Source of the DNA: Porphyrobacter sp. LM 6
GTDB taxonomy: Bacteria; Pseudomonadota; Alphaproteobacteria; Sphingomonadales; Sphingomonadaceae
DNA: 64,000 nt
Assembly (NCBI RefSeq): GCF_001720465.1
Contig: NZ_CP017113.1
Location: 2,542,001-2,606,000 of the forward strand
Direction of reading: 5' to 3'
The position numbers were made by a program, and so were the translations under genes. This document shows positions 1 through 8,777 of this stretch, one piece after another (position 1 is the stretch's first letter; the number at the start of each line of letters is the position of its first letter). Below the pieces are notes generated by a model, which had not been told where the DNA came from, made no database searches, and saw nothing but the letters and a program-made list of their open reading frames with translations.

Positions 1-40
1 CGGCAAGGCCCGGTTCGGGCCTGAGCGCGAGGCAATGCAT
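1..40 (-). CDS. hemD: uroporphyrinogen-III synthase, N-terminal fragment cut by the window edge
   Basis: Only the first 13 codons are present. They read M-H-C-L-A-L-R-P-E-P-G-L-A, which matches the usual HemD beginning (a hydrophobic strand followed by RPEPG). The ATG lies two bases after the hemC stop codon, the normal hemC-hemD order in alphaproteobacteria. HemD closes and isomerises hydroxymethylbilane to uroporphyrinogen III, the step after HemC. The assignment rests on this short motif plus position; the rest of the gene is outside the window. Confidence 0.7.
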   Translation of the reverse strand, partial: MHCLALRPEPGLA

Positions 41-42
41 CC

Positions 43-984
43 TCAGCCCGCAGCCCTGAAATGCGGCGCGATGCCAGGCGTCGCACGGGCCAGCAAATCG
101 GCGGCAAGCGCGACGACCGGCGCATGATCGCCCGGCGCAAGACGCGCGGTGCCCTCGATCCGCTCGGCCCCGTCTGGGCTGAACAGCGCCGCGCGCATCG
201 CCAGCATATCGCCTTCGGTCTCGCACAGCACCGCGACCGGCGAGTGGCAGGTGCCGCCCAGCTGGGCGAGCAGCGCGCGTTCCGCTTCGAGTTCGGCGCG
301 GGTCGGCGCGTGGTCGATCGCGGCCAGCAGTGCGGTGGTTTCCGCATCATCGGCGCGGCATTCGATTGCGATCACGCCTTGCGCGGCGGCCGGAATCCAT
401 TCGTCCGAGCCGAGCGGCGCGCCAACCTCGCTCTGCCCCAGCCGTTCGAGGCCCGCTGCAGCAAGGAAGGTCACATCCGCCTCGCCCGCCTGCAATTTGG
501 CGAGCCGCGTGGCGACATTGCCGCGGAAGGTCACCACGGTGCAATCGGGCCGCAGGTTCAAGAGCTGCGAGGCGCGGCGCGGCGCGCTGGTGCCGACGAC
601 CGCCCCATGCGGGATCGCGGCGATACTGGCCGCGCCCACCAGACAATCGCGGCGGTCGGCGCGCGGCAGGAAGGCCGCGAAATGGAAGGCATCGGGGCGG
701 ATCGTCTCGACATCCTTGGCGGAATGCACCGCAAGATCGATCCGGCCTTCGCCGAGCCATTGATCGAGTTCCTTGGTCCACAGCGCCTTGCCGCCGATTT
801 CGGACAAGGGGCGGTCCAGCACCTTGTCGCCGCTCGCCAGCACGGGGACGAGTTCGATGGCGTCCTCGGTCCAGCCATGCGCGGCGCACAGCCTTGCGCG
901 GGTTTCAACCGCCTGTGCCATTGCCAGGGGAGAATTGCGGGTGCCGAGGCGGAGTTTCGGTGCGGCGGGATGCGGTTCTGTCAT
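43..984 (-). CDS. hemC: hydroxymethylbilane synthase (porphobilinogen deaminase)
   Basis: Cytosolic haem/tetrapyrrole enzyme that polymerises four porphobilinogens into hydroxymethylbilane on a dipyrromethane cofactor. The 313-residue product has the family start LRLGTRNSPLAMAQA, the Asp-containing HSAKD segment, the Arg-rich substrate loop (GTSAPRRASQL) and the cofactor-attachment motif GGTCHSPVA near residue 245. An upstream in-frame start would add 19 residues reaching towards the divergent tsaD promoter; the ATG giving MTEPHPAAPKLRLG fits the family length. It is followed within three bases by hemD and is divergent from tsaD, with only 44 bp between the two starts. Confidence 0.96.
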   Translation of the reverse strand: MTEPHPAAPKLRLGTRNSPLAMAQAVETRARLCAAHGWTEDAIELVPVLASGDKVLDRPLSEIGGKALWTKELDQWLGEGRIDLAVHSAKDVETIRPDAFHFAAFLPRADRRDCLVGAASIAAIPHGAVVGTSAPRRASQLLNLRPDCTVVTFRGNVATRLAKLQAGEADVTFLAAAGLERLGQSEVGAPLGSDEWIPAAAQGVIAIECRADDAETTALLAAIDHAPTRAELEAERALLAQLGGTCHSPVAVLCETEGDMLAMRAALFSPDGAERIEGTARLAPGDHAPVVALAADLLARATPGIAPHFRAAG

Positions 985-1028
985 AGCTATGCTTGCTCTA
1001 GCCTTCACAACCACTAGATGGAAGCCGG

Positions 1029-2102
1029 ATGGGATCGGCAACGCACACCTCTGACAGCACGATCGTGTTGGGCATCGAATCCAGCTGCGATGAAACCGCG
1101 GTTGCGCTGGTGCGCGGCGACCGCACGATCATCGCGCAGGCGATTGCCAGTCAGGAAGCCGAACACGCGCCCTATGGCGGGGTCGTCCCCGAAATCGCCG
1201 CCCGCGCCCATGCCGAACGGGTTGCGCCGATGCTCGAAAAGGTGATGGCCGATGCCGGCCTCACGCTTGCCGATGTCGATGCGATTGCCGCGACCGCCGG
1301 GCCGGGACTGATCGGCGGGGTGATGGTCGGCCTCGTGAGCGCCAAGGCGCTGGCGATGGCGGCGGACAAGCCGCTGCTGGCGATCAACCACCTTGAAGGC
1401 CACGCACTTTCGCCGCGTCTTGCAGATAGCGGCCTCGCCTTCCCCTATCTCTTGCTGCTGGTTTCGGGCGGGCATTGCCAGATCCTCGCTGTCGAGGGCG
1501 TCGGGCAATATCGCCGCCTTGCGACCACCATCGACGATGCGCTGGGCGAGGCTTTCGACAAGACCGCGAAGCTGCTCGGCCTCGGCTATCCCGGCGGGCC
1601 TGCGGTCGAGCGGTTGGCGCGCGCGGGCGATCCGAAGGCCGTGCCGCTGCCCCGCCCGCTCAAGGGATCGAAAGAGCCGCATTTCTCCTTCGCGGGCTTG
1701 AAAAGCGCGGTGCTGCGGGCGGTTGAAAGCGGGGCGCACGAGCCAGCCGATATCGCTGCGAGTTTCCAGCAGGCGGCGGTCGAATGTCTGATCGACCGGC
1801 TCGAATATGCTCTGGAGCGTGCCGGCCCCTTCCCCGCGCTGGTGGTGGCGGGCGGGGTTGCCGCCAATGCTACTGTTCGCGCGGCGCTCGAAGCGCTGGC
1901 CGCGCGCCACGCGATGCGCTTTACCGCACCGCCGCTGGCGCTGTGCACCGATAATGCCGCGATGATCGCATGGGCCGGGTGCGAGCGTCTGGCGCAGGAA
2001 GGTGCGGACTTCGCGGGCGATCCGCTCGATTTCAAGGCGCGCCCGCGCTGGCCGCTCGATCCGGCGGCCGAGGCAGCGCGCGGTGCAGGGGTCAAGGCAT
2101 GA
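1029..2102 (+). CDS. tsaD: tRNA N6-adenosine threonylcarbamoyltransferase
   Basis: TsaD transfers the threonylcarbamoyl group from TC-AMP to A37 of ANN-decoding tRNAs, with TsaB and TsaE. The 357-residue protein shows the ASKHA nucleotide fold start ([16 protein letters not shown]), the metal-binding NHLEGHALS histidine pair near residue 120, [11 protein letters not shown], and the C-terminal [13 protein letters not shown] and [12 protein letters not shown] motifs. Length is normal. Its stop overlaps the gpsA start in ATGA, so translation is probably coupled. The hemC/tsaD/gpsA neighbourhood is common in alphaproteobacteria. Confidence 0.96.
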   Translation: MGSATHTSDSTIVLGIESSCDETAVALVRGDRTIIAQAIASQEAEHAPYGGVVPEIAARAHAERVAPMLEKVMADAGLTLADVDAIAATAGPGLIGGVMVGLVSAKALAMAADKPLLAINHLEGHALSPRLADSGLAFPYLLLLVSGGHCQILAVEGVGQYRRLATTIDDALGEAFDKTAKLLGLGYPGGPAVERLARAGDPKAVPLPRPLKGSKEPHFSFAGLKSAVLRAVESGAHEPADIAASFQQAAVECLIDRLEYALERAGPFPALVVAGGVAANATVRAALEALAARHAMRFTAPPLALCTDNAAMIAWAGCERLAQEGADFAGDPLDFKARPRWPLDPAAEAARGAGVKA

Positions 2103-3115
2103 GCGGGCGCGAAACCATCGGCGTGATCGGCGCAGGTGCATGGGGCACCGCGCTCGCCCAGATGCTCGCCTCCGACGGGCGCGATGTGGTGCTGTGGGCC
2201 TACGAGGCCGAGGTGGTCGCCGCGATCAATGCCGAGCATCGCAACCCGCTCTACCTGCCCTCGGCGACGCTCGCACCGACGATCCGCGCGACCGGCGATC
2301 TGGCCGATTTCGCCGCGATTGATACCTTGCTGGTCGTTACCCCCGCGCAGGTGCTGGGCAAGGTGCTCGGCGGCCTTGTGAAGGCGCCGCGCGATCTGGT
2401 GCTGTGCTCCAAGGGGATCGAGGCGGGCACGGGCCGCCTTATGAACGATGTCGCGCGCGAGGCTTCGCCGGAAAGCGCCATTGCGGTGCTATCCGGCCCG
2501 ACTTTCGCGCATGAAGTTGCGGCAGGCCTGCCGACGGCGGTGACGCTGGCGTGCGGCGGCGGAGCGGCGCAGTGGGATCGCCTCGCGCCCGCAATCGCGC
2601 GGCCTGCCTTCCGGCCCTATTACTCCGACGACGTCACCGGCGCGGAGATTGGCGGGGCGGTGAAGAACGTGCTGGCGATTGCCTGCGGGGTGGTCGATGG
2701 CCTCGCACTCGGCCAGAACGCGCGCGCGGCGCTGATCGCGCGCGGCTACGCCGAAATGCTGCGCTTCGGCGAGGCGCTGGGGGCCGAGGCGGAAACGCTG
2801 TCGGGCCTGTGCGGGTTGGGCGATCTGGTGCTGACCTGCTCCTCGACCTCCAGCCGCAACTTCTCCTTGGGCAAGGCCTTGGGCGAAGGCGCTAGCGCGG
2901 CCGATCTGATGGCCGACCGCCGCACTGTCGCCGAAGGGGCCTTCACCGCCCCGGTGCTTGCCGAACTGGCTGCGGCGCGCGGCATCGCCATGCCGATCGT
3001 CGATGCGGTGGGCGCGATCCTCGCGGGTGCCAATGCGCGGCGGGTGGTGGCCGAACTGCTCGCCCGCCCCTTGCGCGCCGAACTGGAAAGCGACGCCAAG
3101 GATATCGAAGCGTGA
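2099..3115 (+). CDS. gpsA: NAD(P)-dependent glycerol-3-phosphate dehydrogenase
   Basis: Makes sn-glycerol-3-phosphate from dihydroxyacetone phosphate for phospholipid synthesis. The 338-residue product begins with a Rossmann motif ([15 protein letters not shown]), contains the LCSKGIE and [17 protein letters not shown] segments of the GpsA signature, the catalytic lysine segment [13 protein letters not shown], and the C-terminal substrate-binding motif [12 protein letters not shown]. The ATG overlaps the tsaD stop; an upstream in-frame extension has no family match. Its own stop overlaps the next gene's GTG start (GTGA). Confidence 0.96.
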   Translation: MSGRETIGVIGAGAWGTALAQMLASDGRDVVLWAYEAEVVAAINAEHRNPLYLPSATLAPTIRATGDLADFAAIDTLLVVTPAQVLGKVLGGLVKAPRDLVLCSKGIEAGTGRLMNDVAREASPESAIAVLSGPTFAHEVAAGLPTAVTLACGGGAAQWDRLAPAIARPAFRPYYSDDVTGAEIGGAVKNVLAIACGVVDGLALGQNARAALIARGYAEMLRFGEALGAEAETLSGLCGLGDLVLTCSSTSSRNFSLGKALGEGASAADLMADRRTVAEGAFTAPVLAELAAARGIAMPIVDAVGAILAGANARRVVAELLARPLRAELESDAKDIEA

Positions 3116-4647
3116 GCCAGCCGCCCGCCGATACCACGGCTGCTGCCGCCCCAGACGAGGATCTCGCCGCGCTGGCCAAAGGCGGACGCACCAACACGAT
3201 GGGCTTCGTCGTGCGCCTGATCGCGCGCATCCCCTTCCTCGTCATCGCCACCCGCCTTTACGGCGCGGAATCGCTCGGGCGCTTCGCTTCGGCGATGGTG
3301 CTGATCGAGATTGTCGCGCTGGTGTGCTCGCTCGGCGAGAAGCGCGGGCTGGCGCAGCGCCTGTCCGAAGGTGCGGGCGATGACCGCAGAGCCGAGACGA
3401 ACCTCGTCTATGACGGGATTGCGCTGGCACTGATCTATGCAGGCGTCGCGGCGCTGCTGCTGCTCGCCTTCCCCGAACCGATGTTCCCCAACGGGATGAG
3501 TTCGCCCTGGGACATATGGCTGGTCGCTACCATCCCCGCCTTTGCCGTCACCGAGATCCTGCTCGCCGCCCAAGCCTACCGCTTCGACATTGCCACCACG
3601 GTGCGCGCGCGGGCGGTGGTGGAGCCGTGGACGATCTCGATCGGCGCAGGCGTTTTCTTCTTCATTCCCGCCACGCGCGAGAGCGGGCTAGCGCTGGCCT
3701 TCATCACCTCGATCTATGCCGGATTGCTGACCGCGCTGTGGCCGTTCCTGAGAACCTACGGCCTGCCGAGGGACTGGCACCCGCGCCCGCGCGCGATGCT
3801 GGCGATGTCGGCGCGCGCCTTCCCGATTGTCGGCGCGGATGCGATCGAGCGCGGCACACGGCTGCTCGATATCTTCATCCTCGGCCTGTTCGCCCCGCCC
3901 TCGGCAGTCGGAATCTACTACGCCGCGCAGCAGATCGCCTCGCTGCCGCAGAAATTGAAGACCAGCTTCGAGCCGATCCTTTCCCCCGTCATCACCAAGA
4001 ACCTGCGGATCGGCAACATGGAAGCCATCGCCGCGCAGGTGCGGCAGGTAGGGTTCTGGATCATCGCGGTGCAGCTCGGCATCGCGCTGGTGCTGGGCGT
4101 GCCGGGTGAGGCAGTGATGGGCCTGTGGGGGCCGGATTATGTCGCCGGCACCGCCGCGCTCGCCTTCCTGCTTGCCGCCGAAGTGGTCGCCTCGATGGCG
4201 GTCGTTTCGGAAAGCGTGCTCGTCTACATCGCCCGCAAGCGGAACCTTGCCATTTCCGTCGGCATTATCGCGCTGCAGGCGGTGCTCACCATCGCCTTCA
4301 TCGAGCTGGCGAGCCGCTACGACATGGGCCGCGGGTTCCAGGCGGCAGGCGCTGCGGGCGCGTTGATGATCGCCCTCGCTGCATCGAGCCTGGTAAAGGC
4401 GCTGCTGCTCAAGTCGCTGCTCGGCGCGCCGGTCAACAACTGGCGCTGGGCGCTGGTCTATGCCGCCGCTCCGGCGGTGGTGGTGGGCTATATCTTCACC
4501 TGGCTGCCCGAATGGATGGAACTGATCATCGGCATCCCGGCGGTGCTGGCGACCTATGCCTGGGTCGTATGGCACCGCGGTTTCGGCGAGGAAGACAAGG
4601 TCCTGTTCCGCAAGAACGTCACTTCCCCGTCCGCCGACGATTCGTGA
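3112..4647 (+). CDS. lipopolysaccharide/polysaccharide flippase-family membrane protein (MOP superfamily)
   Basis: A 511-residue polytopic membrane protein with roughly 12-14 predicted hydrophobic helices, resembling Wzx/MurJ-type lipid-linked saccharide exporters (polysaccharide biosynthesis protein family). Features visible: an N-terminal polar leader of about 30 residues, a first amphipathic/hydrophobic segment with RLIARIPFLVIATRLYG followed by LGRFASAMVLIEIVALV, and the mid-protein pattern PSAVGIYYAAQQIASLPQKLKTSFEPILSPV that is typical of these transporters. It starts at a GTG overlapping the gpsA stop. No glycosyltransferases are adjacent, so the substrate cannot be inferred from context. 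Confidence 0.8.
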   Translation: MSQPPADTTAAAAPDEDLAALAKGGRTNTMGFVVRLIARIPFLVIATRLYGAESLGRFASAMVLIEIVALVCSLGEKRGLAQRLSEGAGDDRRAETNLVYDGIALALIYAGVAALLLLAFPEPMFPNGMSSPWDIWLVATIPAFAVTEILLAAQAYRFDIATTVRARAVVEPWTISIGAGVFFFIPATRESGLALAFITSIYAGLLTALWPFLRTYGLPRDWHPRPRAMLAMSARAFPIVGADAIERGTRLLDIFILGLFAPPSAVGIYYAAQQIASLPQKLKTSFEPILSPVITKNLRIGNMEAIAAQVRQVGFWIIAVQLGIALVLGVPGEAVMGLWGPDYVAGTAALAFLLAAEVVASMAVVSESVLVYIARKRNLAISVGIIALQAVLTIAFIELASRYDMGRGFQAAGAAGALMIALAASSLVKALLLKSLLGAPVNNWRWALVYAAAPAVVVGYIFTWLPEWMELIIGIPAVLATYAWVVWHRGFGEEDKVLFRKNVTSPSADDS

Positions 4648-4720
4648 CACGGCTTGAGCGCGGCGCGGCTGCGCTGCTAGAGCGCGTGGCGAAACCATAC
4701 ATCCGCAAGGGAGATACCCT

Positions 4721-5245
4721 GTGATTGCCGCCGATATGCCATCCTCGCTGCTGCTGGTTCTGATTGGCCTCGCCGTGCTGGCGGTGGTCGCCTGGGCCTT
4801 TGCCCGTTCGACCCGCAAGGCGAAGGTGATCGCCGACGATAGCGCCACCCCCCTCGCCCGCGACGTGCTGGCCGAAGGCGCCGCGCCCGCGCCGCGCAAT
4901 CAGGCGCTGATCGATGCTGCCCCCGCGGCGGTGACGATCCCGCCCGCTCCGGCACCGGCTGAACCGGCCCCTGCGCCGACTCCGACTCTGGCCCCTGCTG
5001 GCGGCGCGGATGATCTTTCGCGCATCAAGGGGGTCGGCCCCAAGCTGGTCGCGCTGCTCGGCGAACTCGGCGTTACCACCTTCGCCCAGATCGCCGCGTG
5101 GGACGATGCCGAGGTCGAACGAATCGACGCGCAGCTCGGCCGTTTTGCCGGTCGGATCACCCGCGACCAGTGGATCGCGCAGGCAAAATTGCTCGCAGCG
5201 GGCGATGAAAGCACATTTGCGGCCCAATTCGGCAATAACGGATAA
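4721..5245 (+). CDS. single-pass membrane protein with helix-hairpin-helix domain
   Basis: 174 residues: an N-terminal transmembrane helix (about residues 8-27), a Pro/Ala-rich linker (about 50-95), and a C-terminal helix-hairpin-helix-type domain with DDLSRIKGVGPKLVALLGELGVTTFAQIAAW. The C-terminal module is like that found in many short alphaproteobacterial proteins and at the ends of some NuoE-annotated proteins; its role is not known. A GGGAG-like Shine-Dalgarno lies just upstream of the GTG start; an internal ATG five codons later is an alternative start. No functional context beyond the flippase upstream. Confidence 0.72.
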   Translation: MIAADMPSSLLLVLIGLAVLAVVAWAFARSTRKAKVIADDSATPLARDVLAEGAAPAPRNQALIDAAPAAVTIPPAPAPAEPAPAPTPTLAPAGGADDLSRIKGVGPKLVALLGELGVTTFAQIAAWDDAEVERIDAQLGRFAGRITRDQWIAQAKLLAAGDESTFAAQFGNNG

Positions 5246-5315
5246 GATTCGTGCAAGCCTGACGTCCAATCCGTGTTACACCCTTGATGGGATTCGATTA
5301 CACGGGAGACTACCG

Positions 5316-5672
5316 ATGGCCTTGCGAATCCTTGTCGCCGAACACGACCACGTCACCGCCTGCGATCTTTGCGATACCGTTGCCGAGGCCGGTTACGAAG
5401 TCGAAGGCCCGCATGACGGGATCACCACCACGATCGAAGCCTGCCAGAGCCTGCGGCCCGATCTCGTCATCCTCGATATCGCATTGAGCGACGGGATGGG
5501 CCACGAGCTCGCGCAGCGTCTGCTCGACGACAACGTGCCGGTGATCCTGCATTCTGAACGCGACGCCGTGCCCGACGTGGCGGCCCGCTTTCCGCGTGCC
5601 ACCACGCTGGCAAAGCCCTGCCCGCCGGCTGATCTGCTCGGCGCGGTCAGTCGGGTGTTGATGCCGGCTTAA
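5316..5672 (+). CDS. stand-alone receiver-domain response regulator
   Basis: 118 residues consisting of one CheY-like receiver: acidic cluster AEHDH near residue 9, phospho-acceptor Asp54 in VILDIALSDG, and the conserved lysine in LAKPCPP. The ATG at this position is preceded by CGGGAGA; longer in-frame versions run back through the previous gene and are unlikely. There is no output domain and no adjacent kinase, as is usual for the single-receiver proteins common in sphingomonads. The partner and output are unknown. Confidence 0.88.
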   Translation: MALRILVAEHDHVTACDLCDTVAEAGYEVEGPHDGITTTIEACQSLRPDLVILDIALSDGMGHELAQRLLDDNVPVILHSERDAVPDVAARFPRATTLAKPCPPADLLGAVSRVLMPA

Positions 5673-5698
5673 GAGGAAACCCCACCAGTCGAATTCGT

Positions 5699-5721
5699 CT
5701 CCCCGGGCCTGATCCGGGGAG
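5699..5721 (+). terminator. possible hairpin terminator after the receiver gene
   Basis: Perfect 8-bp inverted repeat CTCCCCGG / CCGGGGAG with a 7-nt loop, 26 bp after the stop codon. There is no clear T-run, so it may be only a weak or factor-assisted terminator. Confidence 0.4.
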
Positions 5722-5803
5722 GCGGCGTGGTTCAGATCGTCAGTCGGCTCAGAAGCACCAAACCCCCGCTTGCCCCGCTGCGGGAAGCCTGCGATGCAGG
5801 GGC

Positions 5804-6448
5804 ATGAGCATCATGAGACTCTACGGCTACTTCCGCTCTTCCACGTCATACCGCCTGCGGATCGCACTCAATCTGAAGGGCCTCGCCTTCGAGAATGTGC
5901 CGGTCAATCTCGTCACCGCCGAGAACAAGGCCCCCGAATTTACCGCGCGCAATCCGTTCGGTTCGCTCCCCATGCTCGAAGCCGACGGACGCGACCGCGC
6001 GCAATCGATGGCGCTGCTCGAATGGCTCGACGAAGCCTATCCTGAGCCGCGCTTTCTGCCGCAGGACATCGAAGCGCGTTACACGGTGCGCGAGCTCGCC
6101 TATGGCATCGCGACCGAGATTCACGCGGTGAACAACCTGCCGGTGCTGAAGTATCTCAAGGACCCGCTCGGCCACACGCAGGACGCGATCGACGTATGGT
6201 ATCGCCACTGGCTGAAGCGCACGCTCGATCCGATCGAGGCGCGGCTCGCTCAGCTCGGCACCGGCGATTTCCTGCACAGCGATGCGCCCGGCCTGTTCGA
6301 GATCGTGTTGATCCCGCAACTCGCGAACGCGCGGCGGTTCCATTACGACCTCAGCGCCAGCCCCCACATGACCCGCATCGAGGCGGCGTGCCTTGCGCTC
6401 CCGGCCTTCGTAGCGGCGCACCCCGATAAACAACAAGACGCCACCTGA
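5804..6448 (+). CDS. maiA: maleylacetoacetate isomerase (zeta-class GST)
   Basis: Glutathione-dependent isomerase of tyrosine/homogentisate catabolism, converting maleylacetoacetate to fumarylacetoacetate. The 214-residue protein carries the zeta-GST N-terminal motif YFRSSTSYRLRIALNLKG with the catalytic serine pair, PFGSLPML (cis-Pro), a QSMALLEWLDE glutathione site, and the C-terminal helical domain. Length is typical. A second ATG three codons downstream is an equally possible start. The fumarylacetoacetase-family gene follows 25 bp later, forming the last two steps of the pathway; homogentisate dioxygenase is not in this window. Confidence 0.92.
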   Translation: MSIMRLYGYFRSSTSYRLRIALNLKGLAFENVPVNLVTAENKAPEFTARNPFGSLPMLEADGRDRAQSMALLEWLDEAYPEPRFLPQDIEARYTVRELAYGIATEIHAVNNLPVLKYLKDPLGHTQDAIDVWYRHWLKRTLDPIEARLAQLGTGDFLHSDAPGLFEIVLIPQLANARRFHYDLSASPHMTRIEAACLALPAFVAAHPDKQQDAT

Positions 6449-6473
6449 ATTCTGGCCGGGAGAGAACAACACA

Positions 6474-7484
6474 ATGAAGCTCGCAACCCTCAACAACGGC
6501 ACGCGCGATGGCAAGCTGGTGGTGGTGTCGAAAGACCTCACCCGGTGCTGCGCCGCCGGCTACATCGCGCCGACGCTGCAAGCCGCGCTCGACGATTGGG
6601 ACCGGATCGCGCCGGAGCTCGAAGTGCTCGCCCGCGATGTCGAACACGAAACCGTTCCGTGCGAGCGGTTCCACGAACGTCAGGCGCACTCGCCCCTGCC
6701 GCGTGCGTTCCAGTGGGCCGATGGCAGCGCCTATATCAACCACGTGGAGCTGGTGCGGAAGGCGCGCGGGGCCAAGGTGCCCGACAGCTTCTATCACGAT
6801 CCCCTGATGTATCAGGGTGGCTCGGACAGCTTCCTGCCGCCGCGCGCCGATATCCCGCTGGGCGATCCGGCCTGGGGCTGCGACATGGAGGGCGAGATTG
6901 CCTGCATCACCGGCGATGTGCCGATGGGCTGCTCGGTCGAAGAGGCCGCAGGGCACATCAAGCTGATCATGCTGGTCAATGATGTGTCCCTGCGCGGCCT
7001 GATCCCGGCGGAGCTGGAAAAGGGCTTCGGCTTCTTCCAGTCCAAGCCCGCGAGCGCTTTTTCGCCCGTCGCGGTAACGCCCGATGAACTGGGCGCGGCG
7101 TGGGCCGATGGCCTCGTGCATCTGCCGCTGATGGTCGATCTGAACGGCAAGCCCTTCGGCCGCGCCAATGCGGGCGTGGATGCAACCTTCAATCTGCCGC
7201 AGCTCGTCGCCCATGCGGCCAAGACGCGCAATCTGGGTGCAGGCACGATCATCGGGACGGGCACGATTTCGAACAAGGGCGCCGATGGCGGGCCGGGCAA
7301 GCCGGTGGCCGAAGGCGGCGCGGGCTATTCGTGCATCGCGGAAATCCGCATGATCGAAACGATCCGTGATGGCGCTCCGGCGACCCCGTTCATGCAGGCG
7401 GGTGACACGGTGCGGATCGAAATGCGCGATGATCACAACCATTCGATCTTCGGCGCGATCGAACAGCACGTGGTTGCGGTTTAG
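6474..7484 (+). CDS. fumarylacetoacetate hydrolase family protein, probable fumarylacetoacetase
   Basis: 336 residues of the FAH family; the family catalyses metal-dependent C-C bond hydrolysis of fumarylacetoacetate to fumarate and acetoacetate. Visible family features are the acidic metal-site segment WGCDMEGEIACITGD, LIMLVNDVSLR, the KPASAFSPVAVTPDEL segment and GTGTISNKG near the C-terminus. Placement directly after maiA supports a role in tyrosine degradation. A GGGAG Shine-Dalgarno precedes the ATG. It is the shorter bacterial form (about 330 aa), not the approximately 420-residue eukaryotic type, so the exact substrate is inferred from context. Confidence 0.88.
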   Translation: MKLATLNNGTRDGKLVVVSKDLTRCCAAGYIAPTLQAALDDWDRIAPELEVLARDVEHETVPCERFHERQAHSPLPRAFQWADGSAYINHVELVRKARGAKVPDSFYHDPLMYQGGSDSFLPPRADIPLGDPAWGCDMEGEIACITGDVPMGCSVEEAAGHIKLIMLVNDVSLRGLIPAELEKGFGFFQSKPASAFSPVAVTPDELGAAWADGLVHLPLMVDLNGKPFGRANAGVDATFNLPQLVAHAAKTRNLGAGTIIGTGTISNKGADGGPGKPVAEGGAGYSCIAEIRMIETIRDGAPATPFMQAGDTVRIEMRDDHNHSIFGAIEQHVVAV

Positions 7485-7514
7485 GCGCGACCTTGCCGGG
7501 GGGCCTGGCCGGGT

Positions 7515-7569
7515 TAGAGCCCTGCTAGACCCCCTCTAGACCCCCCTTAGACCCCCTTTAGGCCCCGTT
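7515..7569. repeat. five head-to-tail 11-bp repeats, TAGACCCCCTN type
   Basis: Five consecutive units with exact 11-bp spacing: TAGAGCCCTGC, TAGACCCCCTC, TAGACCCCCCT, TAGACCCCCTT, TAGGCCCCGTT. The block lies between two convergent genes, 31 bp after the upstream stop. The last unit runs into a GGCCC/GGGCC hairpin (7561-7575). Eleven bp is about one helical turn, so all units face the same side of the DNA. Function is not known; a protein-binding iteron array or a replication-slippage relic are both possible. Confidence 0.8.
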
Positions 7570-7577
7570 TGGGCCGA

Positions 7578-7593
7578 TGTTCCACGTGGAGCA
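7578..7593. promoter_or_regulatory. parS-like ParB-binding site
   Basis: TGTTCCACGTGGAGCA differs at one position from the perfect palindrome TGTTCCACGTGGAACA, a known form of the bacterial chromosomal parS consensus (TGTTNCACGTGNAACA). It sits in the convergent intergenic space, abutting the ald stop codon and 8 bp from the 11-bp repeat array. ParB spreading from such sites drives origin segregation. Whether this site is bound is inference; parAB are not in the window. Confidence 0.6.
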
Positions 7594-8682
7594 TCAGGCA
7601 TCAAAACCCAGGCTCTCGGCCACAGCGGCATTGACGATCTTGCCCTTGTGGACGTTGAGACCGGGGGCAAGATGCGGGTCATCTTCGCACGCCTTCAGCC
7701 CCTTGTTCGCCAGCGCCAGCCCGAACGGCAGGGTCGCATTGTTGAGCGCATAGGAGCTCGTCAGCGGCACCGCGCCGGGCATGTTGGCCACGCAGTAATG
7801 GATAATGGAATCAACCTCGTAGGTCGGGTTCTCGTGGGTGGTGGGGTGTGATGTTTCAAAGCACCCGCCCTGATCGATCGCGACATCAACCAGCACCGCG
7901 CGCCGCTTCATTTCGGGCAGCATGGCGCGGGTGACAAGATGCGGCGCGCTCGCCCCCGGGATCAGCACCGCGCCGATCACGACATCAGCCTGGGACACCG
8001 CCTGCTCGATCGTGCCGGCAGTGGAAAAGCGTGTGATTGCACGGCCTTGGAACATTTCGTCAAGCTGGCGCAGGCGCGGCAGCGAGCGGTCGAAAATCTC
8101 AACACTTGCCCCCAGACCCACCGCCATGCGCGCCGCCTGCGTGCCGACCACACCGCCGCCGAGGATCACGACTCGCGCCGGAAGTACGCCGGGCACGCCG
8201 CCCATCAAGGTACCGCGTCCGCCATTGCTGGCCCGGAGCGCCATCGCCCCCGCCTCGATCGCAAGCCGCCCTGCGACCTCGCTCATCGGCGCAAGCAGCG
8301 GCAACGCGCCGCCCGGCGCAGTCACGGTTTCATACGCCACCGCCGAAACACCTGAAGCCATAAGGCCCTTGGCCTGCTCGGGATCGGGGGCGAGGTGGAG
8401 ATAGGTGAAGAGGATCTGGCCTTCGCGCAGTTGCACCCATTCGGACGGCTGCGGCTCCTTGACCTTCACGACCATCTCGGCGCGCGCAAAGACTTCGGCG
8501 GCCGTATCGACCACCTCGGCCCCGGCCTTGCGATAGACATCATCGTTCTTGTCGATGCCCAGTCCAGCGCCCGTTTCGACGATCACGCGGTGACCGGCCG
8601 CGACATATTCGCGCACCGCTTCGGGCGTGAGACCGACGCGGAATTCGCTCGGCTTGATTTCCTTGGGAACGCCGACCAGCAT
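7594..8682 (-). CDS. ald: alanine dehydrogenase
   Basis: NAD-dependent interconversion of L-alanine with pyruvate and ammonia. The 362-residue product starts [20 protein letters not shown], has the catalytic-histidine segment [10 protein letters not shown], the [11 protein letters not shown] signature, the Rossmann motif [17 protein letters not shown] near residue 170, and [18 protein letters not shown], all diagnostic for Ald. Length is standard. An upstream in-frame extension of 28 residues crosses a GGAGAG Shine-Dalgarno that fits the chosen ATG. It is divergent from an aldehyde dehydrogenase gene. Confidence 0.95.
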   Translation of the reverse strand: MLVGVPKEIKPSEFRVGLTPEAVREYVAAGHRVIVETGAGLGIDKNDDVYRKAGAEVVDTAAEVFARAEMVVKVKEPQPSEWVQLREGQILFTYLHLAPDPEQAKGLMASGVSAVAYETVTAPGGALPLLAPMSEVAGRLAIEAGAMALRASNGGRGTLMGGVPGVLPARVVILGGGVVGTQAARMAVGLGASVEIFDRSLPRLRQLDEMFQGRAITRFSTAGTIEQAVSQADVVIGAVLIPGASAPHLVTRAMLPEMKRRAVLVDVAIDQGGCFETSHPTTHENPTYEVDSIIHYCVANMPGAVPLTSSYALNNATLPFGLALANKGLKACEDDPHLAPGLNVHKGKIVNAAVAESLGFDA

Positions 8683-8777
8683 GATTCTCTCCTCGCGATG
8701 CAGCACAAACATTGCTAATGGAAGCGCAATAAAATTACAAGTTCGCGCAAGGTCGAACAAACGCAAGGAACTGTCCG
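8683..8777. promoter_or_regulatory. divergent promoter region with ATTGC-N10-GCAAT inverted repeat
   Basis: 95 bp separate ald and the aldehyde dehydrogenase gene. The AT-richer centre contains ATTGC (8711-8715) and GCAAT (8726-8730) in inverted orientation about 30 bp upstream of the ald start. Lrp/AsnC-type regulators often control ald through such spaced sites, but no regulator is adjacent, so this is only a candidate operator. Confidence 0.35.

Noticed and set aside
1014..2141. Long minus-strand frame opposite tsaD
   Set aside because: Arg-rich, no recognisable motif, fully covered by the certain tsaD gene on the other strand.
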